Assembly: GCF_029227915.1 (NCBI RefSeq)
Contig: NC_079882.1
Coordinates: 14,282,501 to 14,346,500, forward strand
DNA: 64,000 bases
Origin: Hydractinia symbiolongicarpus
Taxonomy: Eukaryota > Cnidaria > Hydrozoa > Anthoathecata > Hydractiniidae
Direction of reading: 5' to 3'
The position numbers and the translations under genes are program-made. Positions 1 through 20,188 of the stretch are shown one piece after another. Positions within the stretch are counted from its first letter, which is position 1, and the number at the start of each line of letters is the position of its first letter. The notes under the pieces were generated by a model, which was given only the letters and a program-made list of their open reading frames with translations, ran no database searches and had not been told where the DNA came from.

Positions 1-1505
1 GTATAGGGAACAAAATTACACACGAACAAGAATCTGGAATCTTTTAGCCTGCAAGGGCTTTTAATTTTCATTTAACCTGCTAACTTGTTACTACTAAGCA
101 GTGTTACTAAATTTTACTTTTGTCAGACATCTAATAGACTTTTAGAAACTCGATATTTTCTCCTTTGTTCCTGGATTTCTATAGCCACCCATCTTGCCCC
201 AACTGTTGGGGTAAGATGAGTCAGCACACTATTGCAATGTATCGAATAAAGTGGCAGCCATGTTGCTTTTTTCTGTATTTATTTTTTTGGTTTGTTTTAA
301 GGTTTTGTATCATTGTTTAATCCTGTAATAATTAAATTTCTGCGCCCGAAGGCGTAGGAAATTCTTTAAAACCGTCGTTTTTTTCTTTCGGAGCATTTTT
401 TGAGAAAAAATCGACCCTGGGATTTCACGTTGGTCCGTCACAGATGTACACTTCGTACCCAAGCTCCTTAACTACTGGGAAGTCTAGTATTGACGCTTCT
501 GGCCAAAATTGGTATTTGTTTTCGACAAAATTTGGCACAGTTAACAAAAAAAGTATGCTGAACATAATGGTGACATCAAAATTTTGATTTTTGTCAACTA
601 ATGCCGTTTAAGACGATAAACGTTTCAATCGCAAGACTTTCAACCACGAATGATAGGCTGTATTTTTTGTTAGCAATTTCTTTTAAAATGTGAGTTTATG
701 ACACGTTTCGCTTTGTTTGCGTTTGTTGTAAGATATAATGTCACTGGTGTGCTTTATCTTCAGAATTTCATGCACCAAACCCCTTAGAATGTTTGGCACA
801 ATAACACAACGAATTAGCAGGTTTTCATCAAATATTTTGGTAGCGCGCGGAAATTCTTAGAGCCCCCAGGGCTTCTTGTTTTTTTTCAAAAAAACATTGT
901 CTTCTTAGTTTTTTTTACGTTTGTTCCCTTAAGTGACTCGTCTTCCCCGAGTTACGCTACTAGTCATGGTACAGCAAAAACGAAATTTAAGCTAGAAATG
1001 GCAATTGCGCTAAATAAAATATTACTCATTTGCAAAAATAATCTTGCAACATCACAGAAAATAACTCGCCGCGAAACCACAATAAAAATAACCCGTGTAA
1101 GATCTTTGCAAAAAATAAACTTGTACCAGGGAGTGGGTTCTAACGCCAAGATAAAAAGCTACATAAGTTGGTTGTATTTTTCGACAGATGGTAGTACATT
1201 TGTTGAGTTACCTAAAAAAGATAAAAGGATAGAACTCCTTGCCGTGTTTTTTATAAAAGTAGCAAAAATAACAGAACAATGAAAGTTATAAAGTGCACGC
1301 ACAATGATAAACTTGACCAGTCGAGTCTTAAAATTTGAAGCCTGGAGGCTTTGCTTCTCTAAAGAATATGCTCATATAAAAGAACACAATTCTTCCTTTT
1401 TCGAAGGAGATAATTGGCACAAAAATTGAACATACAAACAAACAGAGAGAGTAGGACAGGACTTCTGTAAAGGGTACAAGGGTTTTTTGCGGTAAAAAAG
1501 GCCAC
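1..1505. other. 3' flank of RPS3, no gene recognised
   Basis: This AT-rich stretch lies downstream of the minus-strand RPS3 stop. No open frame in it resembles a known protein. It may contain RPS3 3'-UTR or a small terminal exon, but I see no clear polyadenylation signal close to the stop. One short palindrome (190-218) is listed separately. The phrase 'cgaaggcgtaggaaattctttaaaaccg' near 345 has a weaker echo near 3250 in RPS3 intron 3, suggesting an old dispersed repeat. Confidence 0.5.
190..218. repeat. imperfect 29-bp palindrome
   Basis: The arms catcttgccccaac (190-203) and gttggggtaagatg (205-218) pair over 14 bp with a single mismatch (G-U in RNA) and a one-base centre. I know of no function. 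It could be a fold-back fragment or a protein-binding palindrome. Confidence 0.6.
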
Positions 1506-10663
<9,158 letters not shown>

Positions 10664-10681
10664 CTTGAATGGTCGAACTTC

Positions 10682-10691
10682 GAAAGGAAAG
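10682..10691 (-). promoter_or_regulatory. candidate 5'TOP tract of RPS3
   Basis: On the minus strand, 19 bases before the RPS3 start codon, there is a ten-base pyrimidine run beginning with C (CTTTCCTTTC), preceded by AGTATA. Animal ribosomal-protein mRNAs start at such a C followed by pyrimidines (5'TOP), which makes their translation mTOR-dependent. Position and composition fit. The transcription start itself is not visible in sequence. Confidence 0.5.
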
Positions 10692-11466
10692 TATACTAAA
10701 ACCGGACTTATTTATCCGGCACCGATATTCAACCCACTTGTTTTGATGTCATGTAAAATGTCCACGGAAATTTACGGTTAACCCACCAAGCAGAAATTTT
10801 TGCGAGAAGAAAATAAATTCCGCGAAATTTTTTAATTGTTCTCTATTTGCAAAAATTCCTTGACGAAAATAAATTACAAATGGCCCGAATTGACTTTGGC
10901 ATTTTCTCAATGCCTGATGACAATAAATTCCTTGCACTTTTTACGTGGACCAAAAGGTCTTGAAATCAACTAGCGGGATTTATGAAGAAAACGCGTTCGG
11001 CAACACAGGACTTACCGCGGAAAATGTAAACATTTAAAAAGGTCTATTTTTTCCCCTACTACTAACCAGGAAAGGTGTTCAACTCGTAGATGTAGCTACT
11101 AGCTGCCCTGGGTCTTGGAGCCAGCAGCAACAGCTGTGAGACAAGGTTTATTGTTATAGGAAGCAGTTGCATTATGTCTATTAATAAGTTTTCAAGGCCG
11201 TTGCATATGTACTTGCAGCGGAGAACAGATAATTAAACCGCAACCATTTTCTTTTGTTACGGTTGCACATTTTGTGATTGACCAAGTACCGTTGCACCGC
11301 ATTAAATAATATTAAGTGTTTTTTTAATTGTTGTTATTAGCAGTAATCTTATTGTCTTTTTTAGATGTCCTGTCAACATCATTCGATTTGTCTCATCCGT
11401 TGGACGTGCAGTTAAATTGTAGTTAAGAATTGCGTTTTTAGAGAGTCTTCGAAATACTTTATCCGT
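10692..11466. other. RPS3 upstream region, no further gene recognised
   Basis: This is the sequence upstream of the RPS3 start. It should contain the promoter, but no TATA box or named site is clear beyond the TOP-like tract. The segment 10755-10990 (phrases such as 'ccgcgaaattttttaattg') resembles that at 16736-16815 and is probably repeat-derived. Confidence 0.4.
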
Positions 11467-13376
11467 TTAACCCTATTCGGTCCGGGAAGGGGGGGGGGGA
11501 GCGGATTCCCCCCCCCCCCCCCCCCCTGACGGTTTTTTTTAATAACTCCTGATTGCTTTCTCATCTTATATGGCTATGATCCTTACTGAGTTTCAACATT
11601 TATCTATTAGACACCTGCATGCTAAATTTTTAGGTCCCATACCTTTCAGAGGCTTTGATATTGGCCATTACTCGAAACTACCCCTAAAATCTCTATGAAA
11701 TCCTTCACGGTCATTCAAAACCGCGATTTTAAGGAAAAAAAGTGTGCGCATGCGCCAAAAATTTTTTTTAAAAAAGCGCCTACGGCATAAGATTATGACG
11801 TCATCGATATTGACCTCACTCTCTATTATCTTGTTTTAGTTGCCCAATAAAAGAAAATTTAACATTTTTTTCTTTTAAAACTAAAGAAGGATGACCATAG
11901 ACTACTATTTCGCCTTTGGTTGCTACCCGGGGCAGCCTAAACAGACGGCAAGGTCCACAAAAGCCCGGATGGCTAGTTCACAATTTACCAGTACAGGAGC
12001 ACTCTTGTACAACATTCTGACGCAAGGTTTTGCCTAAAAATTACTTTTCCTGTTTGCATGTATCCCTTATCGAGCGTTCTATCGTATTAGGTAGTAGCTG
12101 CCACTTTTTTTACTACTAAAATTTTGAGCTTTTCTACACCATACATTTCACTTTCGTTTTCACAAAAAAAAAATGGTTGACAACTATTAGAAATGTAAAA
12201 TAGACGCTAATAAACAAAGAACAACCGATATTATACTACTAAAATTAAATTTTAAAAGGAAAAAAAAATAATTCATCTGATCTGTAACCTTAGCTAGCTC
12301 TAAGGTTGGTCTTGATTAGTTTTCTCTATCTAGAAGCCTGCTAAAACTAAACGTAAATGTGAGAAAGCTAGCTTCACTCAGACTCAGTGGACCCCAATGG
12401 AAATAATCCACTAATAATAGGTTTTTGTGATATTCTGGGCTAGAAACACATCATTATTGTTGTTGTTGTTAGACTAGCAAATGATTGCAAATGAAAAAAA
12501 TTTACAGTTATATAGCTATATATATGTTAAACGAAAAAGCTAACCATTTACACAGACATTTCAGCCTAGACCATTCCCTAATTGTGAGATTTTTCACCAC
12601 GAAAGTCAATCTGAATTATATAAAAATACTTTACAAATTAGGCTATTACAAGTATTTTTTATTTCAATTCATAATCTGGATTTCACGAATATATTCTTAT
12701 TTCAAACGCATCCAACAAAAAGTGGTAATCGAGCAAATCAGCAAGATCTTCTGTTTCATCATTGTTCCATCATTTTTTTAACCGCTTCTGTCAACAAATC
12801 TTCACATGCAAATCACGTTTGAATGACGCTTGAAATTGTGAATTATTGGGTCAAAATTACTTTAATGAAATCGTGCCAACATGTTTTGTATCATAGAACA
12901 ATTTGGGACTGGTGCCCTAAAATGTGAAAAAACAGAAAATACAATATAAGCTACCAGAATCACCCAGAACCACCCAAAACCACGAAAACGCATGCATGTC
13001 CAATGTGTGGCAATCGTTTTCAATATTTTATAATTTAATAATTTAACAGACCAGCCGTCAACGTTCAATGGACCCCGGGTACAAACCTCGTACAGCCGAC
13101 TTCCCGAAAACAAAAAGTTTCTATTTCAAGTCTCAATTATAAAATGTATTTTTTTGTACAAAAAAAGTTTCATAATTCCCAACTTCTTACTAAATGTCCT
13201 CCTTTTCAATTTCTTAATGTTGGCTTGGAAGGTCTTCTACCTAACATGAGTCTTTCCCTTTTAAGTCTATGTTATACACGTTCGATACGGAGCCAATTAT
13301 TAACGCACTATTTACACCAGCGTTTTTTCCTAGTTGTTTATATTTTTTTCAAGTGACTGTTCGTGTTAATTTGGTC

Positions 13377-13420
13377 TGGAATCAGTCAGAATGACCTAGG
13401 GGTCATTCTGACTGATTCCA
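13377..13420. repeat. perfect 20-bp-arm hairpin
   Basis: tggaatcagtcagaatgacc (13377-13396) and its exact reverse complement (13401-13420) surround the four bases tagg. The next bases, ggttctgggtgattct (13424-13439), are the inverse of 12955-12972, so a larger 0.5-kb inverted unit, about 12955-13440, may exist. Confidence 0.85.
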
Positions 13421-13914
13421 GCTGGTTCTGGGTGATTCTAGGTTTGGAAAACAATGATTGAGCAGATGGCGGGGCCTACAAAAAGCTCTTATCTTTTAAA
13501 AAAACCTGAGGCTCTCATAAAAAAGCATGTAAAATGATAGCAAAGTGTGCATAAAAATGTACAGACATGTGAGTTAATGTTTAACATATTCCTGTGAAAC
13601 CCCTGACTTTTTTCCGGCGAGATAAACATAAATTTTTCATGATTTATCAGACACCACAAACTCGGCATAAGCCTCAATTATATAAGTCAAAAATTTTTTC
13701 CAGGGTACGAACAGATATGCTGTCCAAATAAATGCACAGGAGCATCTCTGGTTTAGTGTTACTTGTTGTTTTGTTAATTATATACATATTATAGAAAAAT
13801 ATTATCGATTTCTTTTTGTATGAGATTTTTCATTAACAAACAAACCTTCGCTATGAAAAATTATTTTTAGCAGAACTATTAATAAACCCTAACCCCTTTT
13901 GGGTGACTGTGAAA

Positions 13915-14681
13915 CAGTCAGGGTAAACACCTAATTAGACGACATGACCTAATTAGGCGAGTCATTTAGTTAGGCGACATGATGTAGTTTAATTACGCTA
14001 ACCGTAGTTTAACTAGGCGAACGAAAACTTTCTGTTGTAAATACGTCGAAATCATTGCGTTTCGCACTACAATTTTTATGTGAATCAAATCGCAGACAAT
14101 TTTGACCAATTATCGTGTTATTTGCATTGCGCATTGGCAACTTATGGCCCAAACCTTGTGTGGCAATATTTGTTGTTTTAAATAATGGATTTCAGCCATT
14201 TACGCCACAGGAAAAGAAATATGGGGGATGAAAATGTGGTATTGTTTGACTAAGATTTTAACGTTGCTAAAACAGGATAAATAAAAAAGAAACGTTACAA
14301 AACAAATTGTTACCACATCCATCTTAAAAAAAAACAATTTTTTTTTTTGCGTTTTTTGTGAAAGAATATCTTCATTAAATTATTGCGTATTTTACTATCG
14401 TCACCTAAATAGGCGACATGTAATATTTCATTTTAACATAATTCTTACTTGCGCGAGCATATCAAGGCACGAGTGACAATTTTGGAATCATGGTTGCATA
14501 CACTATCCATTCTGAACAAAGTGTTTTTGCTATTTTTTCTTAGGAATGTGTGAAAAGCCATTGAATATTGCAATGTCTTAACTAGGTTACATATGGTCTA
14601 ACTAGGCTACAATGAGTCGCGTAAATAGGTGGTATGCCCTAATTAGCCTACCGTCGCCTAATTAAGTGTTTACCCTGACTG
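13915..14681. mobile_element. 767-bp MITE with CAGTCAGGGTAAACAC ends
   Basis: The ends cagtcagggtaaacac (13915) and its complement (ending 14681) are followed inside by several copies of a 'taattaggcgac(at)' phrase at 13931-14005 and 14400-14660, in both orientations. No coding sequence was found. The target-site duplication is unclear (short A-runs on both sides). It is nested in the 11471-15785 element. Confidence 0.7.
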
Positions 14682-15789
14682 AAAAGTTAGGGGGTAGCCA
14701 CAAGCAACATTTTTCACATCTAACACTGGTTTATTGCTTACATTTATCTTATTGAGTGCGCAATTCTCATTTAAAATAATGATATTTACCGATTTATGAA
14801 GTCTCGGAAAGGTCATTTCCGAGGAGCAATTTCTTTCAGAAAAAAAGTGGCAGCCACAAACCACTGGTTTTTTTTGATAAAACAGGCTATCAGCTTTCAG
14901 GAAAAACATGTCTTAAAGCATGACTTTGCGTTGGAAAGCAAATATCTTCATTTTCCACCAACTTATAAAATTTTATAATCAAAACATTGCTATTCTTTCT
15001 GTCTCCTCCCAACAAAAGTGAAAGTGTTCGGGTAGTCGAATCTAGAGTTTTTGTATAGTCCAAGGCCTGCTCTACTAAAATAAAATCCTTTTAGGGGATG
15101 ATCTCTACCGCAGAGGCTCAAAAAACATTTGTTTTTAAGGGAAATTAGAAGCACGTGCGATGGTGGCCATTATGAATCGCTTGCGGCAGAAAATTTGATA
15201 ACAAATAATGGCGCATGCGCACACTTTTTTTCCTGCCGTAAATGACCGTGCCTTATAATGGGGTAAATATAATAACTCCTGTTAGGATTATCCTTAGAAC
15301 TTGAAACTTGCAACACAACTTTGTTTTATCAAGAAAAATTATTTTAAATAATTTTGACACGTGACTAATCCGATTTCCCGATTTTGTCGGATTCTACCCG
15401 AAAATCGAAAAAAAACGGATTTTCGGGCAATTTTTGGCAATTTTTTATTCGATCCATGTAAAAACCGGAACATATGTTAAAAAAATTTTATATAGCTTTC
15501 AGAAACTTCAAACAGAATGTAAAAATTCGCTCTAGAACAAAAGTAATTATATTTTAAGCAGATAGTGGCATTTTTAACAACTTTCAAGCTTCTGATGACG
15601 TCACAGAAAATGTGCTGACGCAAGCAAAAATTTATTGCCACCATTTTGTTCCTTTTATGACGTACTATAAGTGTGCTAAGTTTGATTCAATTTAAACAAT
15701 CCTATGAAACGTTATTGAGGGGGGGGGGGGCGGAATCCGCCCCCCCCAGTCATAGTATGTTCGAAAAACCCCGGACCGAATAGGGTTAA

Positions 15790-16518
15790 ACCGCGACATG
15801 TTGTGCATTTTGAAATGGGCATATTTAAAAGTTGTTTTTGGTTAAATTTTATAACTAACAATTTGTATTATATATATAATCAATTTTTCCTTGTAGTAAG
15901 CTAATGCATTTTCATAATTTCCACGAAGCTTTTTTGTAATTTAGGAGCCGATACATGTTTAGTCATGTGACATGTCCGGATTTTTCATATATTATTTGCA
16001 ATACTATTATTTATATTCCCACCAATTTTTAGAACTCAGGTTGTTACAGAAATATTTTTATGTGTGCAAGTTTTCCTCCTCAAATTTTGTTTTGAAAAAA
16101 GAGTGGAAACCCTGAAAAACTTTTTTACAGTCTCAAATCTTTCTTTTTCTTTTTCTCTCAAATGCTTAAATCATTGCTTTTTAAAATCAAAAATAACCTA
16201 GCCTGAATTTTGTATAAGAACAATCCAGCTCGTGAATCCTCTTTTAACAAGTGTTTGTTTTTGCTGGCGATTGTAACTACAGTAAAATTCACTATTGCTC
16301 GTTCACAAAGAGCTTCATCACCAATTTATAAAACCTAGGAGGAAGAAATACAGATCTGTCCTTCCTCCTCCAAGATATAACTAGGGACCTTAAGCAGGAC
16401 GGAGGTTTGAGCCACAGCGGTGTTTACTTTACCGCCTTAGAAATACCGCCGCCTTGGAAAATAATTTAAGCGCGCCAAAATTCCATAATGGCAGCTTACT
16501 TTGTAAACAAATAGCTAC
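15790..16518. other. intergenic, nothing recognised
   Basis: AT-rich sequence with scattered pyrimidine tracts (about 16130-16160). I see no conserved open frame, RNA gene or clear repeat boundary here. Confidence 0.4.
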
Positions 16519-16886
16519 CATCAAAAATATGTTGTGTTCGCGTCCTGAAGACCCCGGAAAAATAAGTCGGTCGGTCGGTCGGGCGTATTTTTTCCCGGGA
16601 TTTTCAGATCGGAGCAAGCAAATTCGTTCCCAGGGTCAAGACAGTATAGCGCCACTCGACATCGTTTGTGGACCATTTTTCGCCGCCCTGTAACAGTAGC
16701 AACAGGAATGCCCTAAAGGAATTATTTTTACCGAAATTAATTTTCGCGAGTTTTTGTCAATTTTGCATAAATTAGTTCTAGCGAAAAAAAATTTCTTTTT
16801 GAAAAATATCTCGCGAAATTTTTTCCCGGTCTTTTTCCGACTTACCGACTCGGGTCGGAGGACGCGAACACAACATATTTTTGATG
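16519..16886. mobile_element. 368-bp fold-back element
   Basis: catcaaaaatatgttgtgtt, continued by cgcgtcct, at 16519-16546 recurs inverted at 16859-16886. Inside the arms lie ccggaaaaataagtcggtcggtcggtcgg on the left and a related ccggtctttttccgacttaccgactcggg on the right, so the pairing extends further with interruptions. It is non-coding and sits directly upstream of the Harbinger transposase fragment. Confidence 0.65.
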
Positions 16887-16927
16887 ACAGCCTTAGTATA
16901 TATCTGTGGATCAAAAGGAAAAAAAAA

Positions 16928-17190
16928 ATGAATCGTATGCAAGTAAGGGAGGCTCTTTTATTTGCTCATGCAGAAAATCACTTGAATGCTGAAAATTTCT
17001 CCACAATGTCAACAAATCTAAGAATCCAGATTTTCCCTATTGGAGATATAACCATTTCGATTTGGAAAGTTTCACCGACGAATGTGTAGCCAATTTTCGC
17101 TTTAAAAGAAACCACATTTACGAACTGAGAGAACTCTTACAATTTCCTGAAACAACATCTTGCTACAACAGAAGCAGAGTTGATAATTAG
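16928..17190 (+). pseudogene. PIF/Harbinger transposase, N-terminal fragment
   Basis: The frame starting at the ATG (16928) shifts around 17010 and continues as an N-terminal Harbinger (DDE_Tnp_4) transposase region: NPDFPYWRYNHFDLESFTDD, then ECVANFRFKRNHIYELRELL and a Q-F-P-E-T segment, ending at a stop at 17188-17190. The family enzyme is about 350-400 aa and carries its DDE catalytic domain downstream. Here that whole domain is missing, and one frameshift separates the start from the recognisable part. The convergent Myb/SANT-like pseudogene at 17550-18117 is the usual second gene of such elements, which strengthens the call. Confidence 0.7.
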
Positions 17191-17549
17191 TTGTTAAAAT
17201 GCATTTTTTTAAATCTCTTTTTTCTCTTTTGACCCAATAAAACCTCTAAAAACAGCTATAAAATATAGTTTGAAAATCCTAATTCTTGAAGTAAACAAAG
17301 CAAAGCAATACAAACAAACAAACAAGAAATAAAATATTTTTTTTTATCAGCAAAGACAAAGCCAAGATTGCTTGACACACTAATCATATACTGTGACAGA
17401 AGATTTTTTATCTAATAAACTATTCATTTAACATAACAGAAGTGAAAAAGAACAGAAGAATAAATAAATCAATGACATTTTTAATTGTTATTATTTTGTT
17501 GATTTTGTTTCATCAACAAACATAACATGGCTTGATTATTATTTTGTTG

Positions 17550-18117
17550 TTATAAAATCATCTGCTTCTTGTTTTCTTCTCGTTGTTTGGCTATGTTCAG
17601 TTCTCTTTCTCTTAATTGTCTATCTGATTCCATCTTTTCACGAAGATATTGGATTGTTTCATCACCTGACACGTTTTGGCTTGTCAACACTCCCTTCATT
17701 AGATTTACGCTTTTCGGTTTCTTTGTATGTCTCCATACATTGTTTTCGCATCTCCGTTGCTGTGGCTCTTTCCTTTTCGTCAGATACCTTTTTGTTGTCT
17801 GTTAGATCAATTTCTTTAAATTTGTCAATAATTTCTGCAAGTGCTTTATCCAAATCAGATGGCTCATCAGGGGAGATTCCTGTAGCTTTTTCCTCAGCTG
17901 CCATCCTTTGAAGGTATGAACGTTTAAGGGCTTGATATTATTCTCGAACCCCACGTTGGGCAACCTGAAATTTTCGCTTTACATCTAGGCTGTTTAAGTT
18001 CTCTGCGATGAGATTTCAGGATTCGCCCCTTTGCACCGTTCCAAACTTGTAAGTGAATGGCTCATACATCAGTATCTCTCTGCATAGTAGTTCTTTGTGC
18101 ATTTGATTCCAATTCAT
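17550..18117 (-). pseudogene. Myb/SANT-like Harbinger partner protein, decayed
   Basis: From ATG 18117 the minus strand reads MNWNQMHKELLCREILMYEP, followed by 'EPFTYKFGTVQRGESxNLIAENLNS' (x = stop) and 'FQVAQRGVRE', a pattern of the Myb/SANT-like proteins that accompany PIF/Harbinger transposases and help them bind DNA or enter the nucleus. Downstream is a charged coiled-coil-like half (TGISPDEPSDLDKALAEIID; ATATEMRKQCMETYKETEKR). Breaks: TGA after ~33 codons, TAA after ~57, and a frameshift at about 17660, after which 'DETIQYLREKMESDRQLRE' continues to the stop at 17550. The gene is non-functional. The family name rests on remembered family patterns. Confidence 0.6.
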
Positions 18118-19097
18118 AGCAGGCCTGGAGAAAAAATAGTTAAAGTCATTTTAGATAAAATTTGGAAATTTGAAAAAATATGTTTTCAAACAATCTCAAG
18201 AGAAAGAATGCAATATAAACAAACACACACTCAAGAGTGAATTTTTCATCTAAAGACATAGAAAACATGATCTTCCCTTCTCTTGGAAGAAGTTTTAGCT
18301 GATTCCATGTTTTTTCCCCAATTTATTTGAACAAGTTTGAACGCCTTCACTAGCCTAGTTAACTAAGTTTTCTTCTTCGAGTTAATAAAATGAGTTACTC
18401 TCAAACTAAAGCTTAGACGCAAACGAATTACTCAGCGGAAACCCCGAGTTTAAATCGAACAATGTGATTAATAGGTTCAGAGGACATTTTAATTTATCTG
18501 TTAGTTGTTTACCAAGCTTGGCCAAATCTTATTTTGGTAAAAACTTTGTAGAACACTAATTTTTATTAGGGTGAGTGAAACCACTCGCCGGAATATTCGG
18601 GATGAAAAGGGCTTTCCCCGATAATAATCGCGGCCAGATTTTGGCCGCAGAAAAATCGTTTGAGACCCAGCGTATTTTTTCCCACCTTAACTACTCCGAT
18701 TTCTCGGTGGTAAGAAAAATTACGCTGGGTCTCCTGGCTACGCCTTCACCAGTACGTGATTTTTGTGTTTTGACGTTCCAGAAATCAAGACGGTGGTTTT
18801 CATGCAGGGAAACTTACATTTTGTGCATGCGTATTGAGAGATTTTAGACGCCAATGCCGTGGCGGAAGACCGCCGCCGCCTTTGCTTAAGCTCGCTACTA
18901 AGAACACATTACTGACTTTCATACAGCGCAGTCTGGGCACGAGTAACGCGCCTTTAGGGACAAATTTTAGCCTGTTTTTGTTTGACTCGATAGCACGATC
19001 AAGTTTTTTGGTCACTTTCTCACAAAGAATTATTTGTATCAAACGAAAAAAGGCAGAAATGTGTAACGTTCTCCTAATTCTTTGCATTTTATACTAA
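18118..19097. other. intergenic with a repeat-like hairpin block
   Basis: No gene was recognised. The block from about 18570 to 18905 differs in composition (GC-richer). It contains the inverted pair gagacccagcgta / tacgctgggtctc (18661-18673 and 18720-18732) whose complementarity continues weakly inward, and a direct CTGGGTCTCCTGGCTACGC tail. It looks like a MITE or hairpin repeat without defined ends. Confidence 0.45.
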
Positions 19098-19219
19098 CTA
19101 GTCGTTAACCCGTGGAAAAATCCACGGGTCGCCCGTCCTTTATATGTCACATTTCGTGTTTCCGTTACGGGACGCGGTAACCCTTTTGAACAGACAAAAT
19201 ACGGCTATTATTATAGAGA
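19098..19219 (-). mobile_element. 122-bp mini-Helitron
   Basis: Read on the minus strand, it begins TCTCTATAATAATAGCCGT (19219) and ends with the hairpin cccgtggatttttccacggg, seven bases, then CTAG followed by T (19098). A 5' TC, a 3'-subterminal hairpin and a terminal CTRR before T define Helitrons, the rolling-circle transposons. Same-family ends recur at 28470, 28710, 29280, 31749 and 37457-37801. The element is reduced to little more than its two ends, so it must be non-autonomous. The 5' flanking base is G rather than the usual A. Confidence 0.8.
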
Positions 19220-19984
19220 CGTTTAACTTTTAAACTAGCCATAGTTACCACTAATGCGCCCTGAATTGCTAATAAAGATTTAAAAAATACGAATTTAGAA
19301 CGGGATCGAAATTTAAAATGGAAAATGGTGGATGTTTCATGTAACTGCGTGATAACGGGTGATAACGAATAGAGACTTTTGGATAAGCTTATTGCCCGGT
19401 GAAAAATTATAAATAAGAAGCCCTGCGGCTTAAAGATTTCTGTCATTAGCCTGTAGAGTTCTAAAATTTGAAGTATAGACTTGGAAAACGGAGAACAATG
19501 GGGTAAACAAATCATAAGTACCCTAATTCTCAATTATTATTGTCACTAACCTAAAATACAACATAATAAATAAAAATTAAGAAATAATTTTTTTACATCT
19601 ATATAATGCTAAAAACTTTAACTGGATATTTTTATAACTGATCTAAAAATTCTTAAAATTCTAGGATACAGATTGTTATGAATGAATTTGAGGATTCAAA
19701 TATAACAACTTCTGAACAAGTTCAATTTCAATGAATTATTACTCAATAGTTTACCAATAAAATCCTTTAAAATTTACTCTCTCGTTGAAGAAAATTTTTC
19801 GAAAATGCTGATGGTGCATGGTTTGATAACAGTTGATCTGAAAAAGAAAATACATTTAAGGTTACTGTAAAGGAAACTTTTTTTTTTAGGTTTTTTGCAA
19901 AAAATTCATGACATACAGAAAAAAAAATTCTCTTTCTAATGACATATTTTATATTCTATGAAAATATTTGGAACATCCTAGAGA
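19220..19984. other. intergenic, nothing recognised
   Basis: AT-rich spacer between the mini-Helitron and the Polinton polymerase block. The open frame on the minus strand at 19165-19533 overlaps the Helitron and resembles nothing known. Confidence 0.4.
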
Positions 19985-19991
19985 TAGAGAA

Positions 19992-20036
19992 ATGTACGTT
20001 CTGGCGCAGACGACGTCGACCAAAGGGAAATTCCCT
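19992..20036 (+). promoter_or_regulatory. Polinton gene upstream block with kappaB-like palindrome
   Basis: The phrase 'atgtacgttctggcgcaga..gtcgac..aagggaaattccct' also stands at 62489-62538 in front of the second SAP-PolB gene, with few changes. It ends in a 13-bp perfect palindrome, agggaaattccct (20024-20036), whose core GGGAAATTCC fits the NF-kappaB consensus GGGRNNYYCC. A shared 'gcatgcgcaatagcg' phrase follows in both copies (20085, 62609). I infer a promoter region; NF-kappaB binding is a hypothesis. Confidence 0.45.
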
Positions 20037-20188
20037 ATGTGCCAATAACTAACACAAAATAATATGAAATGATATAACATCAACGCATGCGCAATAGCGT
20101 ATACTCATATTATACAGAATATGAGTAAAAATTATCATGACCATGCGCCAGAAAAAATTGTTGGTTGGGATCAGAAATCTATATAATA

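Larger units (their letters stand above)
11471..15785. mobile_element. 4.3-kb TTAA-flanked element, non-autonomous
   Basis: TTAA at 11467-11470 and at 15786-15789 flank exactly inverted ends CCCTATTCGGTCCGGG. TTAA duplications with CCC-starting ends are typical of piggyBac superfamily elements; Kolobok elements also use TTAA. Just inside each end sits a homopolymer G run and C run (11491-11526, 15719-15748). Further inward the two halves remain imperfectly complementary for hundreds of bases (for example 'cacggtcatt...aaaaaaagtgtgcgcatgcgcca' at 11708-11757 versus its complement at 15205-15250). I recognise no transposase. The inside hosts a 44-bp hairpin (13377-13420) and a second element (13915-14681). 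Confidence 0.75.

Noticed and set aside
998-1282. 94-codon open frame on the plus strand downstream of RPS3
   Set aside because: AT-rich, Lys/Ile-heavy, overlaps an opposite frame, no domain or motif; length expected by chance at this base composition.
12485-12781. 98-codon open frame on the plus strand
   Set aside because: Ile/Phe/Tyr-rich translation of AT-rich DNA inside a non-autonomous TTAA element; no conserved pattern.
20165-20188. Upstream start for the SAP-PolB gene giving extra residues before MNLNTVKQ
   Set aside because: It would require a non-ATG start, and the second copy at 62750 begins with ATG at the equivalent place.
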